This document shows positions 34,666-44,183 of a stretch of 64,000 bases of DNA, piece after piece. The stretch's first letter is position 1. Every line of letters starts with the position of its first letter. A model generated the notes under the pieces. It saw nothing but the letters and a program-made list of their open reading frames with translations. It searched no databases and was not told the DNA's origin. A program made the translations under genes and the position numbers. Location: the NCBI RefSeq assembly GCF_029360705.1, contig NZ_JARKMX010000008.1:929949-993948 (forward strand). The letters run 5' to 3'. This DNA is from Paraflavitalea pollutisoli. Lineage in GTDB: Bacteria > Bacteroidota > Bacteroidia > Chitinophagales > Chitinophagaceae.

Positions 34666-37182
34666 TTATGGTTGATAGCTTGTATTGTTCGCATCGATCT
34701 GCCAGCTATGGTCATAGAAACCAGCCATCTCCAGCTTACCTGCTCCGCTGTGCAGCATCTCCAGGTTAAAGATCATGAAATCCGGGAATCCACTGGCACC
34801 GGCAAAATACTGGTTGGCCGATGCTGCCTGCATTCCCTTCACGCCCGTACCCCCGATCAGGGCTACCGATGCTACAGCGGAGTTTTTCAACGGCCACACG
34901 ATATAGGCACCATGGTCATCACCCTGCCAGCGTTTGTCGCCAGCCGTGACCTGGTTGCGGTCCACCTGGATGGGACAATCGGCCAGCAAGGTAGCATACG
35001 CGCCATTGGTCGACTTGTTGCCATACAGGATCACGCCACGGTCCTTGTATTTTTCCGGTGAATAGTCTTTGTCTGCAATGATATCTACGGCACCATTGCC
35101 GCGGTAGTACCAGGTTTCGGCATCGAAGATCGCCTTCTCCAGGCTCCAGGCATTTTCTACTCGATTGCCGGTAGTGCCATAGATGAATACCATGCGGTGG
35201 TTGAACGCTTCCTTCAACGTTCCATAGCGTTGTGGCAGCTTCTGCCTGGCGCCGGGATGTGTGGTGATCGTCCAGTTGTTATCCTGATGCAACATTGTGA
35301 TACTGTCCTGCGACACTTGGGTCGTGTAGTTGAGCTGCTTGCCATCGAGGGTGATGGTGAGCGCCGTGCCGGGAGCAAATTCGGCGAGGTTGAACGTCAG
35401 CAACCGTACATTATCGGTGGTGCCGGTGATGGTGCGGGCGGCACGATCCCTGCGCAGCTGGATGCGGCTATACGCCAAGGCCTGCTGTTGTTGCTGGATG
35501 GTCGCCCAGCGGAAGCTGGCCGATATACCAGGACTTGCCGTCATGAAGTCGATGGTATTGGCACTGCTATCGGGCAGGCGGCGGTGCCACTGGAAGAAAT
35601 CGAACAGGGGTTTCCAGTCTACACTGTGGTCGCCAAACCAATGGCTGCCACCAGGGTATTCATAATAACTCATGTCGGGATGAAACCCGCCGAGTTGTTG
35701 CCGCATCTGCCGGGCATAGGTCACCGGTACGGTCCTGTCGTCGTCGCCATGGAAAATGTATACGCCGTGTGCTTTGTAGTTGGTAGCCAGTTTCGGTACA
35801 TCACTTTGGTTACCGGCACGAAGCAGCAATTGCTCGAGCGGGTTACCACTGCTGTCGGGGATTAAACCGTCAGCAGAACCATACCCTTTCATCGTGGGGT
35901 AACCGGCGCAGGGCGCTATGGCGGCCCAGAGGTCGGGATAGGTAACACCGAGAAACCAGGTACCATGGCCCCCCATCGAGTGACCGGTGAGGTAAACGTT
36001 TTGCGGGTTGGGTTGAAAGCGTTGTTTGGCGATGCCCAATACTTCAAGTGCATCGAGGCGGCCCCAGTCTTCCCAGTTGAAGCCACGTGGGCGGCGATTA
36101 GTAGCTGCCACGAGGGTGCCCCAGTCTTTGGGTTTATAGGCACGCGCCTGGTTGATGGCTTCCACGCCGGCGCCGTGCACACTCAGGAATAAAGCGCTGT
36201 TGGCGGTCGGTGTGGTAGACTGCGGCGTGACCGAATAATATTGTAAGCTGCCATCGATGGCGCTGGTGAAGGTGGTATTGTACTGTTCTCCCGCATTCAC
36301 GGCTTCGATCATCACCGGTCGCGCATCGACGATGCGTGCTTTGTTGAGGAGGATTATGTTGCAGGCATATTTGCCTTTGGCGTTGATGGCACTGCCATCG
36401 AAGTGGAAAGGCACTTTACGGCTGCTGAGCGCCGGAATATCCGGCACGGCAATTTTCGCTTCTTTGCCAGCCAGCTGACTGGTAATGGTCAAGCCTTTCA
36501 GCGGCTGACTGGTGCTGTTGACCACCACGATCGCGCCTTGTTGCACGCCTGCCTGCAGGCCGGGAACGATAAAGGGCAAGGTAGGATCGTCGATGTTGAG
36601 CAATACCGGTTTTTCCGGAAACGTAAGGCTGGCCACGGCGCTGGCACCGCGCACATAGAATTCATTCAGGCCTTTTTTAAGTGCCACGGGAATGTACAGA
36701 TAGCCCATGTTGTAGGCATCGCCGGTATGCTGGGCACCATTGACGAATACGCCGCTGTTGCCACGGATATTGAGCAAGGCATTTTGTGCTTTGGGCGACT
36801 CATACGTGAGGTAGATGTAGGCACCACCGGCTCCTAACCCACCGCGCAGGGCGCCGGGGGTTACGCCGGGTCCGGCAGGTGCGCCTCCCCTTCCGGGACC
36901 ACCCCGTACCCGCAGGCGGTTGGTACTGTCAGCGTCGATGGGCATCCACACGATGGCCTGGCCACGATCGGTGCGGCCAATGGTATCGCCTTCTACCGGC
37001 GTTTTCATCGTGCCGCTGTAGAGGCGGTAAGCCAGCTCATCGCTGTACACGGCTTCACGGCCGTAGCGGCTGGGCAGGTTGGCGATCAATCCTTTTTTGA
37101 AAAATACTTCCTGGGCATGGGTTGCCGTAGCAGCCAGGAGCGGGCAAACGAGCAATAGGGTTCCAATGGTTCTTTTCATCAT
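34666..37182 (-). CDS. Exported alpha/beta-hydrolase (prolyl-oligopeptidase-like, probable carbohydrate esterase)
   Basis: 838 residues with a signal peptide ending THAQ. An N-terminal jelly-roll-like region (residues 25-200) contains a Gly/Pro/Arg-rich loop (RGGPGRGGAPAGPGVTPGAL). The hydrolase core is near residues 320-540: nucleophile Ser402 in TGHSMGGHG, acid region HGDDDRTVP and His in GGSHWFGDH. The long C-terminal beta part (from about 560) resembles accessory domains of glycan esterases. Its place as first gene before GH29 and GH2 suggests it removes acyl groups from the glycan (inference). A peptidase role is possible. Confidence 0.8.
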   Translation of the reverse strand: MMKRTIGTLLLVCPLLAATATHAQEVFFKKGLIANLPSRYGREAVYSDELAYRLYSGTMKTPVEGDTIGRTDRGQAIVWMPIDADSTNRLRVRGGPGRGGAPAGPGVTPGALRGGLGAGGAYIYLTYESPKAQNALLNIRGNSGVFVNGAQHTGDAYNMGYLYIPVALKKGLNEFYVRGASAVASLTFPEKPVLLNIDDPTLPFIVPGLQAGVQQGAIVVVNSTSQPLKGLTITSQLAGKEAKIAVPDIPALSSRKVPFHFDGSAINAKGKYACNIILLNKARIVDARPVMIEAVNAGEQYNTTFTSAIDGSLQYYSVTPQSTTPTANSALFLSVHGAGVEAINQARAYKPKDWGTLVAATNRRPRGFNWEDWGRLDALEVLGIAKQRFQPNPQNVYLTGHSMGGHGTWFLGVTYPDLWAAIAPCAGYPTMKGYGSADGLIPDSSGNPLEQLLLRAGNQSDVPKLATNYKAHGVYIFHGDDDRTVPVTYARQMRQQLGGFHPDMSYYEYPGGSHWFGDHSVDWKPLFDFFQWHRRLPDSSANTIDFMTASPGISASFRWATIQQQQQALAYSRIQLRRDRAARTITGTTDNVRLLTFNLAEFAPGTALTITLDGKQLNYTTQVSQDSITMLHQDNNWTITTHPGARQKLPQRYGTLKEAFNHRMVFIYGTTGNRVENAWSLEKAIFDAETWYYRGNGAVDIIADKDYSPEKYKDRGVILYGNKSTNGAYATLLADCPIQVDRNQVTAGDKRWQGDDHGAYIVWPLKNSAVASVALIGGTGVKGMQAASANQYFAGASGFPDFMIFNLEMLHSGAGKLEMAGFYDHSWQIDANNTSYQP

Positions 37183-37364
37183 GCAGGGACTGTGTCGATT
37201 GAGTCAGTAAAAAGCTACAATTTATCGAATTAAATGGTTAGAAATGAACAACTACTGTATCAAAACCGAACAGTAATAAAAGTTTGTCAATTACAATATC
37301 CTGAAAACCATGGCCGTAAAATGTGCCACTATTTTTGATTAATAAAGCCAAACGCGTACTGTTT

Positions 37365-39758
37365 ATGTTTAAGAATTATTTCAAAACCGCTTTCCGGAAT
37401 TTTCGCCGCAACAAGGTGTACTCCCTGATCAACGTGCTGGGGTTGAGTATCGGCCTGGCCTGCGGCATGCTGATCATCCTGTATGTGAAAGATGAGTTGA
37501 GTTACGACCGCTTTCATGAGCAGGCTGCCGACATTTACCGCATCGGCAACAAACGGGTCAAAGCCGACGGCACGCTGGACGGCGTCGGTGGCTGGACGGG
37601 TTACTTCCAGGGTCCGCGGTTTACCGCGCAGATCCCGGAGATCAAATCATTTACCCGCGTTCAAAACTACACCCGCGATATCCAGATCGGCCAGGACATC
37701 AAATCGCAACCGATCCACTTCGTCGATTCCAATTTCTTTTCGGTATTCACCTTTCCGCTGCTGAGCGGCAATCCAGCTACCGCTTTACTCGATCCGCATT
37801 CGGTGGTCATTACGGAAGACATTGCCATCCGACAGTTCGGCACCAGCGATGCGCTGGGCAAGCAGATCCTGTTCAAAGAAAACAAAACCCTCGTTCCCTA
37901 TATCGTGACCGGTGTAGCCAGGACAACACCGGAAAACTCGTCCCTGAAGTTCAACATGTTGCTGCGACTCAAAGTGTCGAAAGAAGACGAAGCGCAGAAC
38001 ATGAACTGGATGAATTTCTTCCTCAACACGTTTGTCGTGCTGCAACCCGGCGCGAACATCAAAACGGTGGAAGCGAAGATGAAACAGGTGTATGAGACCG
38101 AAGCCAAAGAAACCATTGCCTTTGTCGCGAAAGAATACGGTGAAACAGGCACCACTACCTACAACCTGCAATCCCTGCTGGGTATGCACTTGAATACGGA
38201 GTACCGGGCCGACAACGGGCTGGTGGATGCCAGCAACCCGACCTATTCTTATATCCTGTCGGGTATTGCCTTGTTCATACTCCTCATTGCCTGTATCAAT
38301 TTCGTGAACCTGACGGTGGCGCGCTCCATCAAGCGGGCTAAAGAGATCGGTATCCGCAAGGTGATCGGTGGTGAACGCCGCCAGCTCATCTGGCAGTTCC
38401 TGGGCGAGTCTTTTTTCCTATGCCTCGTGGCCTTTATCGTAGCGGTAGGACTGGTACAATTGGTGTTACCCCTGTTCAACCAATTGGCCAATAAATCGCT
38501 GGCACTCTCTTACCTGTTCGATGTACAGCTGATCACCGGCTACATCGGATTATTCCTGATCACCAGCCTACTGGCAGGCTTCTATCCTTCGCTGGTCTTG
38601 TCTTCGTACAACCCGGTGCAGACTTTGTACAGCCGCTTTGCGCTGGCCGGCAAGAATTACCTGCAAAAAAGCCTGGTGGTATTGCAGTTCTCCCTGGCTT
38701 CTTTCCTGATCATCGGCACCATCGCGATCTATGCACAATTCAACCTGCTTACCCACAGGCAGCTGGGTTATGACGATCGGAATCTGCTGGCGTTGGATAT
38801 ACCCAACCTCAAAGGGCCCGAGGCTAATGTGCTGGCCTATGAGTTGAAGAAAATACCAGGTATCGGGTCGATCGCTCTGAAGAATAGTGGTGGCTGGGCT
38901 TCTGTAGCACACGTAAAAGGTGACCAGGAGGTCAAGTTTGCCTATGAAACCATCGATGAGCACTATTTCCCGGATCTCAAGATCCACTTGCTACGCGGGC
39001 GTAATTTTTCTGCCGCCTATCCGTCCGACTCTACCCGGGCAGTGGTGGTGAATGAGGCATTTATTAAATCAGCCGGCTGGGCCGACGGTGTTGGGGAGGT
39101 GGTCGACTTTTGGTACAACAAGGATAAATACACCATCATCGGTGTGGTGAAGGACTACCATTATGAATCGCTCACCAAGATCATCGAACCGCAACTGTTT
39201 ACCATGAAACCTTCGCATGGCTATGGCCGGGCTTTTATCCGAATACAGCCTGGCAAAGAAACGGCCGTGCTGGAGCAACTGGGACAGATGATGAAACAGC
39301 GCTATCCCCTGTCGCCTTTTGTGTATAAATTCAAAGATGATGAGAACCGCGCTCAGTATGAATCGGAAGCACGCTGGAAGAACATTGTATTGTTTGGCGC
39401 CGTGCTGACCATTTTTGTATCCTGCATTGGCTTGTTTGGCTTGTCGGTATTATCGGCCGAGAAACGTACCAAGGAGATTGGTATCCGTAAAGTGCTGGGA
39501 GCTTCGGTGAGCCATGTGGTAACGATCCTCTCCCGCGATTTCCTCAAGCTGGTAGCCATCGCGCTGGTGCTGGCCATTCCGGCTGCGTGGATCGTGGCCA
39601 ATCAATGGCTGGAAAATTATCCTTACCGCATTCATATGAGCTGGTGGATGTTTGCCCTGGCGGGCGTGCTGGTCATCCTGGTGGCGTTGGGCACCATCAG
39701 CTTCAATGCGATCAAGGCAGCGATTGCCAACCCCGTCCGCAGCCTGCGATCGGAATAA
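37365..39758 (+). CDS. FtsX/MacB-type ABC transporter permease
   Basis: 797 residues from the ATG at 37365 (an upstream GTG adds an unlikely tail). Start MFKNYFKTAFRNFRRNKVYS and first membrane helix SLINVLGLSIGLACGMLIIL are typical of the standalone Bacteroidota permeases with two MacB periplasmic domains. Three helices surround ARSIKRAKEIGIRKVIGGER, and the second half repeats this with KRTKEIGIRKVLGASVSHV. The ATPase is not encoded beside it. The substrate may be an antimicrobial peptide or lipoprotein (inference). Confidence 0.9.
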   Translation: MFKNYFKTAFRNFRRNKVYSLINVLGLSIGLACGMLIILYVKDELSYDRFHEQAADIYRIGNKRVKADGTLDGVGGWTGYFQGPRFTAQIPEIKSFTRVQNYTRDIQIGQDIKSQPIHFVDSNFFSVFTFPLLSGNPATALLDPHSVVITEDIAIRQFGTSDALGKQILFKENKTLVPYIVTGVARTTPENSSLKFNMLLRLKVSKEDEAQNMNWMNFFLNTFVVLQPGANIKTVEAKMKQVYETEAKETIAFVAKEYGETGTTTYNLQSLLGMHLNTEYRADNGLVDASNPTYSYILSGIALFILLIACINFVNLTVARSIKRAKEIGIRKVIGGERRQLIWQFLGESFFLCLVAFIVAVGLVQLVLPLFNQLANKSLALSYLFDVQLITGYIGLFLITSLLAGFYPSLVLSSYNPVQTLYSRFALAGKNYLQKSLVVLQFSLASFLIIGTIAIYAQFNLLTHRQLGYDDRNLLALDIPNLKGPEANVLAYELKKIPGIGSIALKNSGGWASVAHVKGDQEVKFAYETIDEHYFPDLKIHLLRGRNFSAAYPSDSTRAVVVNEAFIKSAGWADGVGEVVDFWYNKDKYTIIGVVKDYHYESLTKIIEPQLFTMKPSHGYGRAFIRIQPGKETAVLEQLGQMMKQRYPLSPFVYKFKDDENRAQYESEARWKNIVLFGAVLTIFVSCIGLFGLSVLSAEKRTKEIGIRKVLGASVSHVVTILSRDFLKLVAIALVLAIPAAWIVANQWLENYPYRIHMSWWMFALAGVLVILVALGTISFNAIKAAIANPVRSLRSE

Positions 39759-39761
39759 GAT

Positions 39762-39800
39762 AAAAAAACCGGCATGGAGCGATTCCATGCCGGTTTAATT
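39762..39800. terminator. Bidirectional terminator
   Basis: Perfect 13-bp stem aaaccggcatgga (39766-39778) with tccatgccggttt (39784-39796), A-run left and T-run right. It separates the rightward permease from the leftward acidic-protein gene. Confidence 0.9.
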
Positions 39801-39809
39801 CTTTGTGGG

Positions 39810-40079
39810 TTACTCTTCTTCGCCTTCCTCTTCTTCCAGCCAATCCATGTATTCGGCGTACCAATCTCCCAACTCGTCGAGCAGGGCCTGGAGACCTACC
39901 TGGTCGTTCTGAAAGAATCCCGCTACATCGTCGATCTCCTCTACAATATCGATGTGTGCATTTTCGTCGTCGTCATCCACCCGCTGCGCAATGAAACGTG
40001 GCTCCTGGGTGTGTAAGATGTACTCGTTGTCTGGATCCGTAACCGGATCGTCTGCGATCATGAACTTAGGTAATGCCAT
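39810..40079 (-). CDS. Small acidic conserved protein
   Basis: 89 residues, strongly acidic (RVDDDDENAHIDIVEEIDD, and a C-terminal EEEEGEEE), with an amphipathic helix VGLQALLDELGDWYAEYMDWL. No signal peptide and no known catalytic motif. Probably cytoplasmic and protein-binding (inference). It shares direction with the next small gene and with the MscS and stress-protein genes upstream. Confidence 0.65.
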   Translation of the reverse strand: MALPKFMIADDPVTDPDNEYILHTQEPRFIAQRVDDDDENAHIDIVEEIDDVAGFFQNDQVGLQALLDELGDWYAEYMDWLEEEEGEEE

Positions 40080-40146
40080 AATTAAAAGGTATTGAAACCA
40101 AAGGTACTACGTAAAACGAATATCGCTGATCAAAAATGGTAATGGA

Positions 40147-40407
40147 TTAAAAACGGGCCATGAAACGGTTCTGGTAGTCGTTGATGAGGGCATACATGGA
40201 TTTGAAACGGCCCTGGCCGTCGTTGCAATCTTCGCCATTGATGGCTTTACATTTTTCATTGAGCTCATCGATAAACCGGATCAGGTGTTCGTTGAAGGCT
40301 TTTTTACGATTGTCCAGACCGGCAACCTCCAATTGGCGGAGATGTACTTCCATTCTTTCTTCGGCGTACTGGCGTAGTTCGAGTACTTCGGTAAGCGTTT
40401 GTTGCAT
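40147..40407 (-). CDS. Small helical protein, unknown function
   Basis: 86 residues, all-helical and coiled-coil-like (LTEVLELRQYAEERMEVHLR), with an NGEDCNDGQGRF loop in the middle. No export signal. It starts 18 bases after the stop of the MscS gene, so it is probably co-transcribed with it. No family name can be assigned. Confidence 0.6.
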   Translation of the reverse strand: MQQTLTEVLELRQYAEERMEVHLRQLEVAGLDNRKKAFNEHLIRFIDELNEKCKAINGEDCNDGQGRFKSMYALINDYQNRFMARF

Positions 40408-40425
40408 ACAGGTGGTTTTGTGTGA

Positions 40426-41559
40426 TCAGGAATGCTTGTTGACTTGGTTTTCGAATGGCTGGGCACCCTGCGTCATTTGTTCCATGGACGATTTGGGACT
40501 GCCGTTGCCATTACCGTTTCCGATAATCAGGTTCTGCGTTGGATAAGCAAAGCGGATGCCTTCTTTTTCGAAAGTCTTGATCATATCGAAATTGATGGCC
40601 TGCTGCCTGTCCATATACATATTGTAATCGGGACTAATGACGAAATACACCACTTCGAAATTGTAGCTGAAGTCGCCAAATGACAAGAGGTGTGCGCGGT
40701 CGAAGGTGGTATCGGGCTGTGCTTCGATCGCTTTTTTCACAATGCCAGGAATCTTCTCTAGCTTATCCATGGGCGTAGCATAACTGATGCGGAAAGTGAA
40801 TACCAGCCGGCGCTTGTCCATGCGTTTGTAGTTGTGTACACGCGAATTGGTAAGGTCGGTATTGGAGAAGATCAATTGTTCGCCACTGAGCGAGCGAATA
40901 CGGGTGGTTTTTATACCCACATACTCCACAGTACCAAGCTTATCGCCGGTGATGACGAAGTCGCCGATCTCGAATGGCTTATCGAAAAATATCACGAAAT
41001 AGCTGAAGAGGTCGCCGAGAATGGCTTGCGTAGCGAGCGCAATGGCTACACCACCGATGCCCAGGCCAGTAATGATCGTCGTGATATTATACCCCAGGTT
41101 GTCGACCAGGAAGAGGATACCGATCACCCAAATGAGGATATTGACCAGCACCACGATGCCCCGCGCCTGTTTTTTGCGGCCATCCTGTCCCGTATGCGCC
41201 CCTACATATGAATTAATAAAATAAGAAATAGTAGAAGCGATCATCCTGACGATGAAGTAGGTACTGATAAATAGGATGACCACATCGGCGACCCGGTCTG
41301 CCTTGGGTGACAGCTGGAGGGTTTGCACCCCAAAATAGATCCCCAACAGGTAGAGGTACGGGACCAGGAATCGATCGATCAGGCTGATAATGAAGTCGTC
41401 GAAGGTGGTATTGGTGTGTTTGGCCCAGGCCCGCAATTGGTTGAGTACGAGTTTGCGGGCAATCCTCAACCCCACTAAAGTAACGACAATGATACCTACG
41501 GCTATTGCCCAGTCTTTCAGGGTGTTGCCCAGAAAGACCTGACTCCAGAAGTGTTCCAT
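40426..41559 (-). CDS. MscS-family mechanosensitive ion channel
   Basis: 377 residues. Four to five membrane helices (WAIAVGIIVVTLVGLRIA, FLVPYLYLLGIYFGVQTL, GIVVLVNILIWVIGILFLV). The pore-lining helix is near TGLGIGGVAIALATQAILGD, the glycine/alanine-packed TM3 of MscS. The beta domain follows (FEIGDFVITGDKLGTVEYVG, RIRSLSGEQLIFSNTDL). It releases solutes through the inner membrane during hypo-osmotic shock. The C-terminal tail is Asn/Gly/Ser-rich. Confidence 0.93.
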   Translation of the reverse strand: MEHFWSQVFLGNTLKDWAIAVGIIVVTLVGLRIARKLVLNQLRAWAKHTNTTFDDFIISLIDRFLVPYLYLLGIYFGVQTLQLSPKADRVADVVILFISTYFIVRMIASTISYFINSYVGAHTGQDGRKKQARGIVVLVNILIWVIGILFLVDNLGYNITTIITGLGIGGVAIALATQAILGDLFSYFVIFFDKPFEIGDFVITGDKLGTVEYVGIKTTRIRSLSGEQLIFSNTDLTNSRVHNYKRMDKRRLVFTFRISYATPMDKLEKIPGIVKKAIEAQPDTTFDRAHLLSFGDFSYNFEVVYFVISPDYNMYMDRQQAINFDMIKTFEKEGIRFAYPTQNLIIGNGNGNGSPKSSMEQMTQGAQPFENQVNKHS

Positions 41560-41639
41560 ACATGCAAAATTTGTGGTTCCCCAATGGCAAGCGTAGTCGT
41601 TCCTTTACGTTCTCCTACTCACTGGTAAAAATTGTGCCA

Positions 41640-42455
41640 TCAACGCACGTACAAAACGGGCACTTTCGCCTGGTGCAGGATGCGCTGGCTAAATGGGCCC
41701 ACGAAGAATTGTTTGTTGACCACATCCACGGCAGGCGATAATACAATGAGATCAGCCTGCATTCTGTCGGCCCGGTCGAGTATCTCCCGGGATATATGTT
41801 TGTGTTCGCTGAGGTGCAGCGACAGGGTAAATGCTCCTTTTTTAGTGCCTGCGTTGAGACGATTGCGCAGCAGCTCCAGCGCATGGCCTTCTACTGGATC
41901 GCGGTCGATGGACAATCCAAATATCTCGATGTTCGCGCCTTGCTCGCTGCCCAGTGCGCGTACAAATTCAAATCGCTTTTGGCTGCCAAAGCCGGTGCGC
42001 AGGGGAAACAGGATATTGCTGAATCCGGGCCATTTGCTGCCTTCGGGCACAATGAGCACGGGGCAGTTGGCGTATTTCACGGCGTAGTATGCACTGGACC
42101 CTATGAACCCTTCCCGCATGCCCGAGGCGCCATGGGCGCCCAATACAAGGAGATCGGCATGCAGGTCGAGAGCCGTTTTCACGATAGAGGGGCCAGCCGA
42201 GCCTGTGTGCACAGCAGCGTTGGCCGGTATGCCGTGTTTCTGCTGCACGCCGCCGGCAATGGCATCGGCCACACTGCGTACGTGATCGTTGATCAGCAAA
42301 GGGGCTTTGTCCATGTACAACTCATCGGTCTCCTGCACATGTACCACCTGCAGGCGACTATGGTTCTGTTTGGCGATGAATCCGGCACTTTCCAATGCGT
42401 TGAGCGAAGCTTCACTGTAATCAGTCGGCACCACCACCTGCCTGATCACGCTCAT
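41640..42455 (-). CDS. Universal stress protein, tandem UspA domains
   Basis: 271 residues with two UspA folds. The first (residues 1-145) begins VVVPTDYSEASLNALESAGF and carries the ATP-type motif LVLGAHGASGMREGFIGSSA. The second (150-271) begins NILFPLRTGFGSQKRFEFV and ends with LIVLSPAVDVVNKQFFVGPF and KVPVLYVR. The first domain retains a G-x2-G-x9-G(S/T)-like nucleotide motif; the second looks degenerate. Cytoplasmic stress role by family. Confidence 0.9.
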   Translation of the reverse strand: MSVIRQVVVPTDYSEASLNALESAGFIAKQNHSRLQVVHVQETDELYMDKAPLLINDHVRSVADAIAGGVQQKHGIPANAAVHTGSAGPSIVKTALDLHADLLVLGAHGASGMREGFIGSSAYYAVKYANCPVLIVPEGSKWPGFSNILFPLRTGFGSQKRFEFVRALGSEQGANIEIFGLSIDRDPVEGHALELLRNRLNAGTKKGAFTLSLHLSEHKHISREILDRADRMQADLIVLSPAVDVVNKQFFVGPFSQRILHQAKVPVLYVR

Positions 42456-42503
42456 GATAAGGAGGCTGGATTTCGTACAATAAATCGGTTCACCATGCTG
42501 CTG

Positions 42504-42728
42504 TTATTTTGCCCTTACTGTTGATCTTTTCCGTTTGGCGGGTACCTCTACCTGCGCCTTCTCCAATTCTCTTCTGAGCTCGATGTTTTCGGACATCAGC
42601 GAATCGTTTTCCAAAATCAACGCCCTGTTCCTGACCTGGTAGTGCGTGCTTTGTTTAAACAGGCAACCACTCAGGCTCAGCAAGCCAATAATGACCACGA
42701 ACAGGAATAAGGAATAATTGAATTTCAT
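42504..42728 (-). CDS. Small lipoprotein with coiled coil
   Basis: 74 residues. Lipoprotein signal FLFVVIIGLLSLSGC, then a short coiled-coil (NRALILENDSLMSENIELRR) and a basic end (PAKRKRSTVRAK). Possibly a small envelope anchor. It lies 71 bases downstream of the sensor kinase in the same direction and may belong to that transcript. Confidence 0.6.
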   Translation of the reverse strand: MKFNYSLFLFVVIIGLLSLSGCLFKQSTHYQVRNRALILENDSLMSENIELRRELEKAQVEVPAKRKRSTVRAK

Positions 42729-42799
42729 ACCCGTTGTCTTAACAACGGCAAATTGCCTGACGGGAATTAAGCGGTGCTTAGTTTGACATTAGAATTATA

Positions 42800-44179
42800 T
42801 TAGAATTGGGCAGCAGGCAGTACAATACGGAATACAGAGCCCTCACCAGGCTTCGATTGTACCTCGATATCGCCTTTGTGGATCTTGATGATGCGGTGTG
42901 CCAGGGAGAGGCCCAGGCCAAAGCCACTTTCGGGCCCGGTATGGTCTACGCGGTAAAAAGGCTGGAAGATGTATTTCATGGCCGATTCGGGAATACCGAT
43001 GCCTTTATCGGCAATGGTAATCGTCAATTTACGGTCGGCTGCATCGAGGTGAATAGCCGCTTTGTGATCATCGGAGTATTTGCAGGCATTAATCACGATG
43101 TTGCGTACGGCCAGTGACAGCAGTTCGGGATTGCCGATCACGATCAGCGCTTCTTCTTCCGGGGGCATTTCACCAAATGCTATCGAAGCGCTGTAATCGG
43201 GATTGAGCTTATTGACTTCGGCCGGCAGTTCGAGTAGTATCTCGTCTACACGCACTTGCTGAATGGAGATGCCGCCGGGGTCGCCGGAAGCCTGGGCAAA
43301 TTCCAGCAGAGTTTGCGTCAATTTACCGAGGTGGCGTACATCCTGGTACACACTACCCATCACGGCACGGTATTTATCGGCTTCGCGATCGCGGGACAGT
43401 GACACTTCGAGCTGACTGGAGATGGAGGTAAGTGGCGTAGATAATTCGTGCGAAGCGTTGGCGATAAAACGCCGTTGCAGGTCAAAGCTTTCCTGGAGGC
43501 GGTTGAGCAGTTCATTGATCGTTGTAGACAGGTAATACCATTCGTCTCTGGAAGGACCTTCTTTGATGCGGCGGGTAAGGTCTTGTGCTGAGATCTCCTG
43601 GATATCGTCGGCGATCTTTTTAATGGGTTGCAACAGACGGCCGGAGAATACAAAGCCTGCCAGGAAGGCAATGATGCTACCACCGATGAAGCAGGTCCAA
43701 AGGATGTTCTGCAACTGGTGCAGCTTGTTCAGCCCCAGTTCATCGTAGGCGGCTGCTACCACCACTACACGCAGATTGGTGTCGACATGGTGATAAGCCA
43801 CCGCTTCCTTGTTGCCGATGCGGAAAAACACACGCCCTTTCACCCGGGCATCGTCCAGTATCCTGCTATCGACGGATAAAGTATCCTCGGGTTCTTCGCT
43901 GTAGCTATAAATCTTTTGCCCTTTGTAGTTGTAGGCTTGCAGGGATTTGTCTTGCAGGGCCATCATGGTGGAGGAGTCGAGTACGCGCAGCTGTTCGGCA
44001 TCGAAATAAGAGGGATGCGCCAGGAGGCGGGCGCGGGTAATCGCACGGTTCACGAGGCGCAGGTGCACATCTTTCTTGCGCTGGTCGCGCGAGAAATAGT
44101 ACACGGAGCCGCATACCAGCCCCAGGATGAGCAGTACGATCGTTCCAAACAAGAGGGTTATCCGCAGTCTTACGGGCAT
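42800..44179 (-). CDS. HAMP-containing sensor histidine kinase
   Basis: 459 residues. Two membrane helices (residues 8-28 and about 158-180) enclose a periplasmic sensor region of about 125 residues; HAMP follows at about 180-232. The phosphorylated His244 is in NASHELSTPLTS. N-box NIVINACKYS, G1 box DKGIGIPESAMKYIFQPFYR and G2 box GFGLGLSLAHRI are complete. It phosphorylates the response regulator whose gene ends 4 bases upstream. The signal is unknown. Confidence 0.94.
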   Translation of the reverse strand: MPVRLRITLLFGTIVLLILGLVCGSVYYFSRDQRKKDVHLRLVNRAITRARLLAHPSYFDAEQLRVLDSSTMMALQDKSLQAYNYKGQKIYSYSEEPEDTLSVDSRILDDARVKGRVFFRIGNKEAVAYHHVDTNLRVVVVAAAYDELGLNKLHQLQNILWTCFIGGSIIAFLAGFVFSGRLLQPIKKIADDIQEISAQDLTRRIKEGPSRDEWYYLSTTINELLNRLQESFDLQRRFIANASHELSTPLTSISSQLEVSLSRDREADKYRAVMGSVYQDVRHLGKLTQTLLEFAQASGDPGGISIQQVRVDEILLELPAEVNKLNPDYSASIAFGEMPPEEEALIVIGNPELLSLAVRNIVINACKYSDDHKAAIHLDAADRKLTITIADKGIGIPESAMKYIFQPFYRVDHTGPESGFGLGLSLAHRIIKIHKGDIEVQSKPGEGSVFRIVLPAAQF

Positions 44180-44183
44180 CGGG

